DNA from: Candidatus Binatota bacterium
GTDB taxonomy: Bacteria > Desulfobacterota > Binatia > UBA1149
DNA length: 36,359 nucleotides
Direction of reading: 5' to 3'
Assembly (NCBI GenBank): GCA_012960245.1
Contig: DUBO01000014.1
Location: 4,376-40,734 of the forward strand
Positions within the stretch are counted from its first letter, which is position 1, and each line of letters starts with the position of its first letter. Positions 1-8,703 of this stretch are shown here, piece after piece. Both the position numbers and the translations under genes were made by a program. The notes below the pieces were generated by a model that worked only from the letters and a program-made list of their open reading frames with translations, searched no databases and was not told where the DNA came from.

Positions 1-16
1 GGGGGGGGGGGGGATT

Positions 17-34
17 CCCCCTGATATGGGGGTG
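17..34 (+). promoter_or_regulatory. C/G-tract dyad, site A
   Basis: CCCCC (17-21), spacer TGATAT, GGGGG (28-32), TG. It lies 154 nt upstream of the start at 187. A second small dyad, GGGTG-AA-CACCC (30-41), overlaps its right arm. No T-tract follows, so it does not look like a terminator. It is one of six similar sites in front of genes for exported proteins. Confidence 0.4.
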
Positions 35-124
35 AACACCCAACCGGTTACAACTGAGGATATACACAATTTTTCTTTATGCTGCCGGAATTGGAGCCTG
101 CCCGCTGGCACGGAAATTGGAATA

Positions 125-153
125 AAAAGCCGTCCGAACGAGACGGGGCTTTT
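125..153. other. Bulged hairpin in the leader of the first gene
   Basis: AAAAGCCGTC (125-134) pairs with GACGGGGCTTTT (142-153), leaving two unpaired bases and a 7-nt loop. The A-rich and T-rich flanks make it terminator-like in both directions. It sits 33 nt before the start codon at 187, so it could be an attenuator, a terminator for a transcript entering from either side, or an mRNA-stabilising structure. Confidence 0.3.
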
Positions 154-186
154 CGGAACAGACCGAATCCAATGGAGGCAATGAAA

Positions 187-642
187 ATGAAATACTTTCT
201 TTCTATTCTTTCGATTGTCATCGTCGGTGGGCTGCTCTGCACCCCCGCGATGGCCAAGGACAATACAAGCAAGCTGCGAGCCGATCTGCAGGGATGCGGG
301 GCCTGGAGCGGGCTTGACGTCGAGGGCTCGGCCAAGTTCGAAGCCAAGGGTGATCGCACTAAGTTCTCGGTAGAAGTTGTGGGCGACGCTACCGACATCG
401 GTGCTGTAACTGCTGTCGGTGTGCTCGTAGACGGCAACGAAGTCGGTCCCCTGGGCCTGGTGTGTACCGGCTGTGACGCCCTCGGTGACTGCTGTGGCGA
501 CCTTAATTTCGATAGCAATATCGACAAGGACGACCCCGACACGAGCGTCGCCCCACCGGCGGCGGTCGGCGACGGTAACGTCAGCATATCGGTCACCCTG
601 GACGGAGTCGACGTGCTCTGCGGCGTCATGCAAGACGACTGA
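187..642 (+). CDS. Small secreted protein of unknown function
   Basis: A 151-residue protein with a clear Sec signal peptide: a Lys near the start, a hydrophobic core of about 15 residues, and a likely cut after AMA near residue 23. The open frame extends upstream to 79, but GGAGG at 174-178 sits 8 nt before the ATG at 187, which decides the start (ATG at 181 is the alternative). The mature part is acidic and rich in Gly, Val and Asp. It has a Cys cluster (CTGCDALGDCCGD) followed by an Asp-rich stretch (NFDSNIDKDDPD) that could bind calcium. I do not recognise the family. It is monocistronic, with dyad site A upstream and a strong terminator right after it, and is probably periplasmic or extracellular. 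Confidence 0.75.
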   Translation: MKYFLSILSIVIVGGLLCTPAMAKDNTSKLRADLQGCGAWSGLDVEGSAKFEAKGDRTKFSVEVVGDATDIGAVTAVGVLVDGNEVGPLGLVCTGCDALGDCCGDLNFDSNIDKDDPDTSVAPPAAVGDGNVSISVTLDGVDVLCGVMQDD

Positions 643-656
643 GCTCCCTTGAGCAC

Positions 657-689
657 GGCCCTCGCCTTTACCGGCGGGGGCCGTTTTTT
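657..689 (+). terminator. Rho-independent terminator
   Basis: Ten-base arms GGCCCTCGCC (657-666) and GGCGGGGGCC (673-682) pair fully with one G-U, around the loop TTTACC, and are followed by T6 at 684-689. It starts 14 nt after the stop codon of the small secreted protein. Confidence 0.9.
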
Positions 690-736
690 GACCCGCCGGC
701 GCCCTGCTTCTCCTACGGCGTGGTCTGGGCCCGCCG

Positions 737-2164
737 TCAGGGCCGACGCAGTACCATCATGCGGATCTCGCTCATATCTTCCATGGCGTAGCGTACGCCT
801 TCCCTGCCCAGGCCACTCTGCTTGACGCCCCCGTAGGGCATGTGGTCAACCCGCCAGGACGGCACGTCACCTATGACGACTCCCCCCACCTCGAGTTCGT
901 CCCAGGCTTGCTGGGCACGATGAACATCGCGCGTGAACACTCCTGCCTGCAGGCCGAAGTCGCTGTCGTTAACCATGGCCAGGGCTTCGTCGAAATGATC
1001 AAAACTCGACAGCACCGCCACCGGCCCGAAGGCTTCACGGCAAACCAGTTCGCAGCCTTTGGGCACGCCTTCGAGCAAGCTGGGCTCGTGCAACGCACCG
1101 TCACGCCCTCCGCCACAGAGCAAGCGGCCACCAGCGGCCACCGCCCCCTCTATCCACGACTCGAGCCTTGCCGCTTCATCCTCGGATATCATCGGGCCCA
1201 CGAAGGTCTCTTCCTGCGCCGGGTCACCCACCACGAGCTTACCCGTGGCCGCCACCAGTAACGCCAGCAGCTCGTCGTAGACCGAGGCCTGCACGATTAT
1301 CCTCTGCACGCCGATGCAGCTCTGCCCCGACTGGTAGAAGGCGCCGAACACGATGCGCTCAGCAGCGTCGGCGAGATCGGCGGTTTCGTCGACCACCACC
1401 GCGGCGTTGCCGCCGAGTTCGAGAACCGTTTTCTTGCGACCCGCGCGGGCCTTCAAATCCCAGCCGACTGCTGGAGAGCCAGTAAAGCTGAGCAGGGCAA
1501 GCCGGTCGTCGGTGGTCAACAGCTCGGCCGCGTCTCGCCTGCACGGCAATATCGAGAAGGCGCCAGCGGGCAGATCAGTCTCCGCCAGTATCTCGCCTAT
1601 GGTCAACGCACCCAGGGGCGTAAGGCTGGCCGGTTTGAGCACAAACGGACAGCCGGCGGCGATGGCCGGCGCCACCTTGTGCGCCACGAGATTGAGCGGA
1701 AAGTTAAACGGCGTGATGAAGGAGCACGGGCCGATCGGCACGCGCTTCCAGCTGCCGGTGTAGCCGGTGGCGCGCGGGCTGATGTCCAGCGGCATCACCT
1801 CTCCACCCATGCGCAGAGCCTCGCCGGCCGCGTAACGAAAAGTGTCGATCAAGCGGCCGACCTCGCCCCTGGCATCGCGTATGGGTTTGCCAGCCTCAGC
1901 GCAGAGGCCCAGGGCCAGCTCTTCGGCGCGTTGCTCAAAACGCGCCACGCAGTGCAACAGCACTTGCTCGCGTCTCCACGCTGGCATGGCTGCCATTCCG
2001 GCGGCAGCCGCACAGGCGGACTCTATCGCGCTGTCGATAGTATCCTGGTCGGCCAGGGCCACGCGGGCCAGCGGCTCTCCGCTGAACTTGTCAAAAACCT
2101 CGAGGTCGGCGTTGGGGGTCTCGGGGCTACCCGCGAGATAGAAAGGCAGTGAGTCTACGACCAC
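737..2164 (-). CDS. NAD(P)-dependent aldehyde dehydrogenase
   Basis: At 475 residues this is the normal length for the ALDH superfamily, which oxidises aldehydes to acids through a thiohemiacetal on a Cys. The landmarks are present in order: the oxyanion Asn in TPFNFP (N154), the cofactor Lys in FVLKPAS (K177), FTGS (227-230), the general base in LELGG (E249), the nucleophile in GQSCIGVQR (C283), and EAFGP in the C-terminal half. The GQSCxxVQR wording resembles the lactaldehyde/phosphonoacetaldehyde/non-phosphorylating GAPDH side of the family rather than betaine-aldehyde dehydrogenases. The substrate cannot be read from sequence. It is cytoplasmic, with no signal peptide. It lies 60 nt downstream of a sensor kinase on the same strand and may be cotranscribed with it. 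Confidence 0.93.
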   Translation of the reverse strand: MVVDSLPFYLAGSPETPNADLEVFDKFSGEPLARVALADQDTIDSAIESACAAAAGMAAMPAWRREQVLLHCVARFEQRAEELALGLCAEAGKPIRDARGEVGRLIDTFRYAAGEALRMGGEVMPLDISPRATGYTGSWKRVPIGPCSFITPFNFPLNLVAHKVAPAIAAGCPFVLKPASLTPLGALTIGEILAETDLPAGAFSILPCRRDAAELLTTDDRLALLSFTGSPAVGWDLKARAGRKKTVLELGGNAAVVVDETADLADAAERIVFGAFYQSGQSCIGVQRIIVQASVYDELLALLVAATGKLVVGDPAQEETFVGPMISEDEAARLESWIEGAVAAGGRLLCGGGRDGALHEPSLLEGVPKGCELVCREAFGPVAVLSSFDHFDEALAMVNDSDFGLQAGVFTRDVHRAQQAWDELEVGGVVIGDVPSWRVDHMPYGGVKQSGLGREGVRYAMEDMSEIRMMVLRRP

Positions 2165-2224
2165 GACGCAGCAAAACTAGCGCGCGCCCCCGCTCGAGTA
2201 CAGCCCGGCCCTGTCAATTGCGGC

Positions 2225-4435
2225 TCAGGCGCATTCGCGCAGTGAGGCCCTGCGCTTGTCGACCACTGGCAGGATGAAGCTGAAACGCGCGCCTTCGTTC
2301 GGCTCGCTCTCCACCCAGATGCTGCCGCCGTGGCTGTCCACGACTTCACGACAAATCGACAATCCCAGCCCAGTGCCCGAAGGCCGCGTGGTCATCACGT
2401 CGCCTCCCTGTTCAAAGCGCTGGAATATCCGGTCCTTGTCTTCCACTGACACGCCCACCCCGTTGTCCTCGACAACAAAGCGAACGTAGTTGAAGTTATG
2501 CCTGGCTACCGTCAAGCCCACGCGGCCACCCGAGGGGGTAAACTTGATCGCGTTCTCGAGCAGGTTCATCAACACCTGGACGATCCGATCAGGGTCCGCG
2601 TGTACCGGGTCAACGTCGGCGTCTACCTTCAGCGAGAAATCAATGCCCTTACGACGCCCCAGCGTCGTGGCAACGGAGCTCACCCGCTCCACGATATCCG
2701 CCGGCTGCACGCCCACGATACGGTACAACTCGTGGCCCGTCTCTATGGTGGACAGGTCGAGTACGTCGTTGATGAGCCTGTTCAGGCGTTCACCCTCGTC
2801 GACGATGATGCCGGAGAACTTCTCCACGCTCGCGTCATTGTTCTTTCCGTCCACGCTCTTGCGACGGGCCAGGCTACGCGCGGCGAATATTATCGCCGAC
2901 AACGGGGTACGCATCTCGTGGGACACGGTGCTCACGAAATCAGACTTCATCCGGTCAAGCTCGCGCTCTCTAGACATGTCCCTTACAACAGCCACGAAAC
3001 ACCCGCCGCCCTCTTCCTCGGGCAGGCGGCTGACAGCGAGCCCCACGGTAAGCTGCTCGCCGTCACCCCGTCGGGCAGTGACCTCAACGTGGGTTCCCTG
3101 CAAACTCTGCACTAGCTCGCCCAGGTCACCGTCGTCGGCCAGCTCCATCAGCTCGCTGATCGCGACTCCCTGCAGTTCTGTAGCGGACAATGCAAAAATC
3201 TGTTCCGCCGCCACGTTGACTGATTCAATCCTGCCATCGCGATCGAGCGCAATTATTCCGTCGGCAGCATGGGTGACTATGGCCCGTATACGTTCCTCAC
3301 CCTGGCGCAGGGCGCGCTCGGCGGTACGCCGCTGGAGTATTTCCCTTTTCAGATCGCGGTTGGCCGTGGCCAGGGCCGCGGTCCTCTCTTTGACTTCCAG
3401 CTCGATCCTGGCCGCGCGTCCGACGGCGAGAAACAGGTACGCCACCAGGAGCACGGTAAACTGCGTGCCGGTGACCAACAGGCCCTCGGCCTGGTGGGTG
3501 CGCTGGGTTGCCAGGTAGCCCTCGGTCGGTACAGCGGCCAACTGCCAGCTGCGCCCACCGTGCTCGAGCATCCGCGACCAGCCAACACCCGCAAAAACCT
3601 GAAGGGATCGGCCGAGCTCGGGCGAGCCCTGCTCAAGCAGCGAGCTACGACCACCGCTGGGCAGCAATTCGCTTATGCTCACCGCCATTATTTCGTCCAT
3701 GTTGAGAAGCGACGACTCGACAATGTCGGCTACCGAGAACAAACCTACCGCGTATGCCGCGGGTCGGCCCTGGCCTTCTCCATGGGCCTGGTACACGGGT
3801 GCAAACACGAAGAACACCGGCTCCTGTCCACTGTCGGTGGCCAGGTCAAAGATGGCCGAAGCCATTGCCTCGCCGCGCACGCCCGCCTCTTCCATCACCG
3901 CTGCCACACCGGGCAGCGAAGACAGGTCCACGCCCAACAGGTCGGGCACGCCCTGGGCGCTCTCAGAAAGTCGCAGCGCGAATCGCTGGCTTACGGGTTC
4001 GGTGGATACCACCTGCTCGCCGCGCGCGGAGAACAGATCGCCTCCCCGGGCGACTTTGCCCGGACCGGGGACCGCCCAGCCCAGGGCACCCAGGCCCTGC
4101 TGTCCCGAGGTAAACGGCCGAGCCATCGCCCGGAACTCTTGATCGTTCATTCCCTTGCCAGCACCGTACAGGCCAACAAAGCTCTTGAGGATAACCGATC
4201 CCACTTCCAGCCGCTCGTCTACGGCCATGGCAAAGTTGCTCGCCCGGTGAGAAAAATCAGCCTGCACCCGGCGCTGCTCCCAGCCCCTTACCATCACGTA
4301 AAGCACGCAGGAAGCCAGCAGGCCGAATATCAGCACGGACAGCAGTGCCGTGGTGTGTGAGCGGGCAAGGACAGGCCCCACTGCTTCGCCATCCATCCTG
4401 CCAACTACTAATTTTCGAAATTTTTCCAGTCTCAT
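2225..4435 (-). CDS. CHASE-PAS sensor histidine kinase
   Basis: A 736-residue membrane histidine kinase. The start at 4435 is preferred over an in-frame ATG 66 nt upstream because AGG followed by six A precedes it. Order: TM1 (about 29-49), a periplasmic CHASE-type sensor domain (about 58-300), TM2 (about 320-340), a short coiled coil, a PAS domain (about 381-488), HisKA with the phospho-acceptor His in VSHEMRTP (H506), and HATPase_c with N-box LLENAIKFTP, VEDNGVGV and GTGLGLSI. All catalytic motifs are intact. CHASE domains bind small extracellular ligands, but this ligand is unknown. No response regulator lies in the window. It is transcribed divergently from the binding-protein/TonB operon, and its kinase core resembles that of the kinase ending that operon. 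Confidence 0.93.
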   Translation of the reverse strand: MRLEKFRKLVVGRMDGEAVGPVLARSHTTALLSVLIFGLLASCVLYVMVRGWEQRRVQADFSHRASNFAMAVDERLEVGSVILKSFVGLYGAGKGMNDQEFRAMARPFTSGQQGLGALGWAVPGPGKVARGGDLFSARGEQVVSTEPVSQRFALRLSESAQGVPDLLGVDLSSLPGVAAVMEEAGVRGEAMASAIFDLATDSGQEPVFFVFAPVYQAHGEGQGRPAAYAVGLFSVADIVESSLLNMDEIMAVSISELLPSGGRSSLLEQGSPELGRSLQVFAGVGWSRMLEHGGRSWQLAAVPTEGYLATQRTHQAEGLLVTGTQFTVLLVAYLFLAVGRAARIELEVKERTAALATANRDLKREILQRRTAERALRQGEERIRAIVTHAADGIIALDRDGRIESVNVAAEQIFALSATELQGVAISELMELADDGDLGELVQSLQGTHVEVTARRGDGEQLTVGLAVSRLPEEEGGGCFVAVVRDMSRERELDRMKSDFVSTVSHEMRTPLSAIIFAARSLARRKSVDGKNNDASVEKFSGIIVDEGERLNRLINDVLDLSTIETGHELYRIVGVQPADIVERVSSVATTLGRRKGIDFSLKVDADVDPVHADPDRIVQVLMNLLENAIKFTPSGGRVGLTVARHNFNYVRFVVEDNGVGVSVEDKDRIFQRFEQGGDVMTTRPSGTGLGLSICREVVDSHGGSIWVESEPNEGARFSFILPVVDKRRASLRECA

Positions 4436-4798
4436 TTTTTCCTCGCCCGGCAACAGTCCTGTCGCCTTACTGCCTCCGCGAGAATGCAATAGCCGTTCCA
4501 ATCCCTGCCCTTTGTTCAGCCCCCTGTTTCAGCGGCACAACGCGGTTAGAATCTCAGCCGCCGCGACCGCCCCGTCAAAAAAATACTGTTGCGTCACATT
4601 TTTGTCCGGTGACGAAGCCCAGCGTGACCGCCAGCAGGACCTTCAAGCCCAGCCCGCGTGGAGGGCAAGCGCGTGTACGTAAAACTCCCTCGTATCGGCA
4701 AAATTATAACGGCAAGCTGTTGCCACCTGTCACAGGAAATCAGCAGTAAGGCCCGAAAACAGGCGCTTTATCGGCAACCCCGACGGCTGGCCCACTGC
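4436..4798. other. Divergent intergenic region with a structured leader
   Basis: This gap of about 360 nt separates the sensor kinase (minus) from the binding-protein operon (plus). AATTATAAC near 4702-4710 is a possible plus-strand -10 element, but no clear -35 was found. Downstream lie small stem-loops: GGCAA-GCTG-TTGCC (4711-4724) and CCTG-TCA-CAGG (4726-4736). GCCCAC/GTGGGC (4790-4814) runs into the coding start. I could not match them to a known riboswitch, and no cobalamin-type box was seen. Confidence 0.4.
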
Positions 4799-5668
4799 TT
4801 GCTACTTCGTGGGCGACCGGGGGATATAGACCTGCTGCGCCGAACGACAGCCTGTTTTCTGTGCTTAGTGCTTTGTACGCCAGTAGTGGCGCGTGCGAGC
4901 GACGCTGAGCTGTTCTTTTTCAGCCCCGACTGGGCGCCCGGCAACCTGAGCACTCTCGCCGAAGCCGCTGACCGCGCGCTATCTGAATCGGGACTGGGCC
5001 TGAGTTTCCAGGCCTTCGCCCGCTATGAAGACCTCGTGGGCCAGCTTTCCACCGCCCGGCCCGCGCTAGTGCTCGTGCCCGGCTGGGTAGCCGCCGAGCA
5101 CGGGGGGAACCTGCAATTGCACGCGCTGCTTCGCCCGACCCGCGATGGGCGCGACACCTACCACAAGATCCTTATGACCACCAAGGGGGTGTCCTCGCTC
5201 GCGGGACTCGCCAACGCGACGGTAGCCGCGGCAACGCACCCGGGCTCCATCGACTACCCCGGCAGTGCTTCGGGAATACGCTCGCTGGTTGGCGACGGGG
5301 CAAGGGTACTCCCCGTGCCCAAGGATATCGACGCACTGCTTGCCCTGAGCTTCGGCCAGGTTGACGCGGCGCTGGTTACGCCGGCCCAGTTTGAAATTCT
5401 CGCACGCGTCAATCCGCGCGGCACCAACAACCTGGTGGAACTGGGTCGAACACCGGAAGTTCCCTTGCCGCGACTGTACGCTACGCGCTACATCGACGAC
5501 GACGAGGCGAACCGACTGGCTGCCGGAATCGCCAAGCTCAGCTCCAGTATCAAGGGTAGGCAATTCATAAATCTTCTCGGCTTCGATGAAGTCGAGCTAA
5601 TCGAAATCGCAAACAGAGAGGATCGTGTCATGGCGGACAAGACGAACCGAAAGGAGGTGGAGCGATGA
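4799..5668 (+). CDS. PhnD-like periplasmic substrate-binding protein
   Basis: About 289 residues. An uncleaved N-terminal stretch leads into a signal peptide (CFLCLVLCTPVVARAS) and then a PhnD/SsuA-type binding fold (PF12974-like). Visible signatures are FFSPDWAPGN, the YEDLVGQLSTARPALVLVPGW stretch and a DALLALSFGQVDAALVTPAQF-type lobe-2 region. These proteins bind phosphonate, phosphite, sulfonate or similar anions. The start is uncertain because the frame has no ATG. GTG at 4658 would put about 60 unlikely residues before the signal peptide. TTG at 4799 is chosen, and CTG at 4832, seven bases after GGGGGA, is a real alternative. It is the first gene of a four-gene operon and overlaps the next by 4 bp (ATGA). 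Confidence 0.8.
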   Translation: MLLRGRPGDIDLLRRTTACFLCLVLCTPVVARASDAELFFFSPDWAPGNLSTLAEAADRALSESGLGLSFQAFARYEDLVGQLSTARPALVLVPGWVAAEHGGNLQLHALLRPTRDGRDTYHKILMTTKGVSSLAGLANATVAAATHPGSIDYPGSASGIRSLVGDGARVLPVPKDIDALLALSFGQVDAALVTPAQFEILARVNPRGTNNLVELGRTPEVPLPRLYATRYIDDDEANRLAAGIAKLSSSIKGRQFINLLGFDEVELIEIANREDRVMADKTNRKEVER

Positions 5669-6633
5669 TTCGTTCCACCTGGAATGAGCGAGGCCAACGC
5701 CTCGCCCTGCTGGCTGCAACGACAGCCCTGCTCATGGGAGCATCGATGGCGTTGACCGTCGGTACGGCCGTGGCCGGGGTGATAATAGTGAAGAGCGATG
5801 ATCTGCCACAGTACACGCCTCCCGCAACGGCCTTCCGCCAGGCCAGCAAGCGCGAGTCAGTAGAGGTCGTCCTGCGGAGCAGGTTAGACCAAGGCGACTC
5901 CGAATTACTCAAGCAGGCCGCAAACACCATGCGACCGTCGGCCATATTTGCCCTTGGCTCGCGCGCAGCCATCGCGGCTCGGGAGGCGTTTCCCGACACC
6001 CCGGTCGTGTTTGCCATGGCGATCGGTTGGAACCGCAACATAACCACCGATGGCGCCACCACGGGGATAAGTCTCGAGCTGCCCGCAGCCGACCTCTTTG
6101 TCAGGTTCAAGCTCATCATCCCGGGGCTGCGCCGTATAGGCCTCATCACGAGCGACTCCGACAGCCATACCGTGGACGAAGCGCGCGCGGCCGCATCCGA
6201 GCTCGGCTTGGAGATACTGCACGAGACCGTGGGCCACCGCGACGAGGTGGCTGGAGCCTACCGGCGTATGCGCAGCAGGATAGACGCGCTGTGGATGGTC
6301 CCCGATCCGGTCGTAGTCACGCGAGAGAACTTTGACTACCTGTCCTCGCGCTGCCGCAACGACGAGGTCGCTTTCCTCGCCTTTTCAGAGAACTTCGTGA
6401 AGGCGGGTGCCCTGCTCTCGGTGGCACCAAGCTACTCGACCATGGGTTCGCAGGCAGCCTTGCTCGTGGAACAGCTCATAACAGACCCGGGCAACGCGCC
6501 GCCCGTGCAGTCGCCCCTCGGGGCCAAACTCGTCGTCAACGCTGATACAGCGATGGCACTCGGACTCGATCTGGACGCGACAACCATCCACATGGCCGAC
6601 CGCGTCATCACACCCACAAGGGAGGGTTTCTGA
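5665..6633 (+). CDS. ABC-type substrate-binding protein (PF04392-like)
   Basis: A 322-residue exported protein with an N-terminal signal segment (LALLAATTALLMGASMAL) and the look of the ABC_sub_bind family (PF04392, TrpX-like). It has an ALGSRAA turn, PVVFAMAIGW, the TGISLELPAAD stretch, PGLRRIGLITSDSD, an ALWMVPDPVV segment and ASYS/VNADTAMALGL-type elements near the end. Such proteins are periplasmic and bind small organic ligands. Its ATG overlaps the stop of the preceding binding protein, and its own stop is 2 nt from the receptor gene, so the three are almost surely translationally coupled. No permease or ATPase gene accompanies it, so a sensing role next to the downstream kinase is as likely as transport. 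Confidence 0.88.
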   Translation: MIRSTWNERGQRLALLAATTALLMGASMALTVGTAVAGVIIVKSDDLPQYTPPATAFRQASKRESVEVVLRSRLDQGDSELLKQAANTMRPSAIFALGSRAAIAAREAFPDTPVVFAMAIGWNRNITTDGATTGISLELPAADLFVRFKLIIPGLRRIGLITSDSDSHTVDEARAAASELGLEILHETVGHRDEVAGAYRRMRSRIDALWMVPDPVVVTRENFDYLSSRCRNDEVAFLAFSENFVKAGALLSVAPSYSTMGSQAALLVEQLITDPGNAPPVQSPLGAKLVVNADTAMALGLDLDATTIHMADRVITPTREGF

Positions 6634-6635
6634 TC

Positions 6636-8702
6636 ATGCTCAACAGGATATTCACACCGCTGGCGCTGTGGCGCCTGGCTTTCCTCGTTCTTTCGTTCTT
6701 TGCGATCGTAAACTCGCCGGCAAGCGCTGCCCAGTCACCGCAAGCCAGTGTGGGTTTCGACGCAGCTTCGGAGCTGGATTTTTTCAAGGTCGAGTCCGAC
6801 ATCGTCACCTCGGTCTCACGGCACGCCGAGTCCTTGTGGGGAGCCGCGGCGGCGATCTACGTTGTCAGTTCCGAGGACATCGCCGATTCCGGCGCTACCA
6901 GCCTTGCCGAGGCCCTGCGCCTTGTGCCCGGACTCAACGTGGCCAACATTGATGCCAATTTTGCAGCCATCTCAGCGAGGGGGTTCAACGGGGTATTTGC
7001 CAACAAGCTTCTGGTGCTTCTCGATGGCCGCCCATTCTACACTCCTATTTTCGGGGGAACTGTGTGGCACGAGTGGAATACTTTCCTGCCCGATGTTGAC
7101 CGCATAGAAGTAATACGCGGCCCAGGTGGCAGCCTGTACGGAGCCAACGCCGTCAACGGCGTCATCAACATAATTACCCGCGACTCCAACGACACGCGGG
7201 GCAACCTCGCCAGGGTGTCGTTAGGTACCAACTCTACCGCGACGACGGAAGCACGGCACGGGGGACGACACGAAAATCTTTCCTACCGCGTGTTCGGCAG
7301 CTGGTCCACCAGCAACGGCAACGGTGGTAACAACGGCAGAGATCTCGCCGATGAACACCAGGATACACGGGCCGGATACCGGCTCGACTGGGATCTCGGC
7401 CGCGGGCTGCAGCTAGTCGGCAGTGGCGAGTTCCATGACGGTTTTGTCGGCAACATTGCCCGAAACGACGACGGCTCGCCCGCCGGTCGTTACCCCCGCT
7501 ACTCCAGCACCATGCTGTCGTCGGTGTTCAGGCTGGAAAAGGATTTCGCAGATGGTTCGGCTGCCTACTTCCAACTCGCCGGAGACACGGTTGACCGCAA
7601 GGTCCCCTTCATGGGCTGTTTCGAAACCGAAAAAGACACCCTTGAGATGGAGGTGCAACACAGTTTCAGACCGCATCCCGCTCACCGGGCAACCTGGGGA
7701 GCCAACGTCAGGTCCCATGACGTTCACACCGTCGACGGGCTGGTGGTTTTCTCCGTCAATGACCGCAGGCTCAACCTCGTGGGCGGATTCGTACAGGACG
7801 AGATAGACCTGGGGTCGCGTACGCGCCTGACCCTGGGCACCAAGATCGAAAACAACGGTTTCACCGGGACCAACTTTCAACCGTCTGCCCGTATCGTTCA
7901 CCGCCTGGACGACGACCGCACCTTGTGGGCCGCCGCCTCGCGGGCGATCAATACCCCTTCCTACAGCGAGATGTACTCAACGATTCCACTGCTTCCCGTT
8001 CCCTCTGGCATTCCGGGGGTTAACATCTTCCCTATCCTGAGCACCGACGGGAATGCGGGTGATACCCGTATGGTTTCACTGGAAACGGGCTACCGTCACC
8101 GCTTCGGCGATCGCCTGGCGCTCGACCTTGCCGCTTTCTACAACGACTACCAGGGCCTGGCCGGTTGGACCGGTTCGAAGACTCTGCCCGTGGTTCCCGA
8201 TCCCCTGGACCCGACGCGACTTATAGCCGTTACCCTACTGGACAACGATGAAAACGGCTTCGCTTACGGCGGCGAGGGAGTAGCCACAGTGCAGATTAAT
8301 GAACGCTGGCGTAGCGAATTCAACGTCGGCTATCTTCACCTGCGCAGCACCGGAGATCTTCTCGGCTTACTTCCGCGCACCAACCTGTCGGTACCACGAA
8401 TGCGATGGAATATGCGCCACGTCATCAACGTCAACCGGAAGTTGAGAGTAGTCCCCACTTTCAGCTGGAGTGACTCAGTGGTCAACGCCTCGCTGGTCAG
8501 CCCCGGGAGCCCGGTCCGGCTGGACCCGTACCTGAGAGTAGACCTGGCCGTTCACTACAAACCCGGCGGCAACTGGCCCGATCTCAGCCTTGTCGCTACC
8601 AACCTCGCCGATCGCAGCCACCTTGAATTCGTCGAGGATGCGGTCAGGCCAGCCACACCAATAACGCGAGCGTTCTACCTGCGTGCGAGCAGGGAGTTTT
8701 AA
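6636..8702 (+). CDS. TonB-dependent outer-membrane receptor
   Basis: 688 residues. Signal peptide (about 1-32, ending PASAA), then a plug domain: YVVSSEDIADSGATSLAEAL, LRLVPGLNV, ARGFNG, LLVLLDGRP, DRIEVIRGPGGSLYGANAVNGVINI. The rest is a 22-strand-type barrel of alternating aromatic segments ending in RAFYLRASREF with the usual terminal Phe. The plug wording is that of the siderophore/vitamin receptor group (FepA/CirA/BtuB-like), but the ligand is not readable. Energy would come from TonB-ExbB-ExbD encoded elsewhere. The gene sits between two periplasmic binding proteins and a sensor kinase, which suggests uptake through the outer membrane and ligand detection are coupled. Confidence 0.95.
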   Translation: MLNRIFTPLALWRLAFLVLSFFAIVNSPASAAQSPQASVGFDAASELDFFKVESDIVTSVSRHAESLWGAAAAIYVVSSEDIADSGATSLAEALRLVPGLNVANIDANFAAISARGFNGVFANKLLVLLDGRPFYTPIFGGTVWHEWNTFLPDVDRIEVIRGPGGSLYGANAVNGVINIITRDSNDTRGNLARVSLGTNSTATTEARHGGRHENLSYRVFGSWSTSNGNGGNNGRDLADEHQDTRAGYRLDWDLGRGLQLVGSGEFHDGFVGNIARNDDGSPAGRYPRYSSTMLSSVFRLEKDFADGSAAYFQLAGDTVDRKVPFMGCFETEKDTLEMEVQHSFRPHPAHRATWGANVRSHDVHTVDGLVVFSVNDRRLNLVGGFVQDEIDLGSRTRLTLGTKIENNGFTGTNFQPSARIVHRLDDDRTLWAAASRAINTPSYSEMYSTIPLLPVPSGIPGVNIFPILSTDGNAGDTRMVSLETGYRHRFGDRLALDLAAFYNDYQGLAGWTGSKTLPVVPDPLDPTRLIAVTLLDNDENGFAYGGEGVATVQINERWRSEFNVGYLHLRSTGDLLGLLPRTNLSVPRMRWNMRHVINVNRKLRVVPTFSWSDSVVNASLVSPGSPVRLDPYLRVDLAVHYKPGGNWPDLSLVATNLADRSHLEFVEDAVRPATPITRAFYLRASREF

Positions 8703-8703
8703 A

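Larger units (their letters stand above)
1..186. other. Leader/intergenic region with poly-G edge
   Basis: The window opens with 13 G in a row, then the C5-N6-G5 dyad at 17-32, an AT-richer stretch at 59-80 and a hairpin at 125-153. No gene is seen here. A TATACA at 61-66 could be a -10 element for the gene at 187, but no good -35 stands at the right distance. A terminal homopolymer is also a usual place for an assembly to break, so the exact G count should not be trusted. Confidence 0.5.

Noticed and set aside
3269..4360. 363-residue plus-strand frame
   Set aside because: It is antisense to the CHASE-PAS histidine kinase, whose domains are unmistakable; its own translation has no recognisable motif.
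4560..4798. Cobalamin or other known riboswitch before the TonB operon
   Set aside because: I looked for a B12 box and other common aptamer core words and found none; the small hairpins alone do not define a class.
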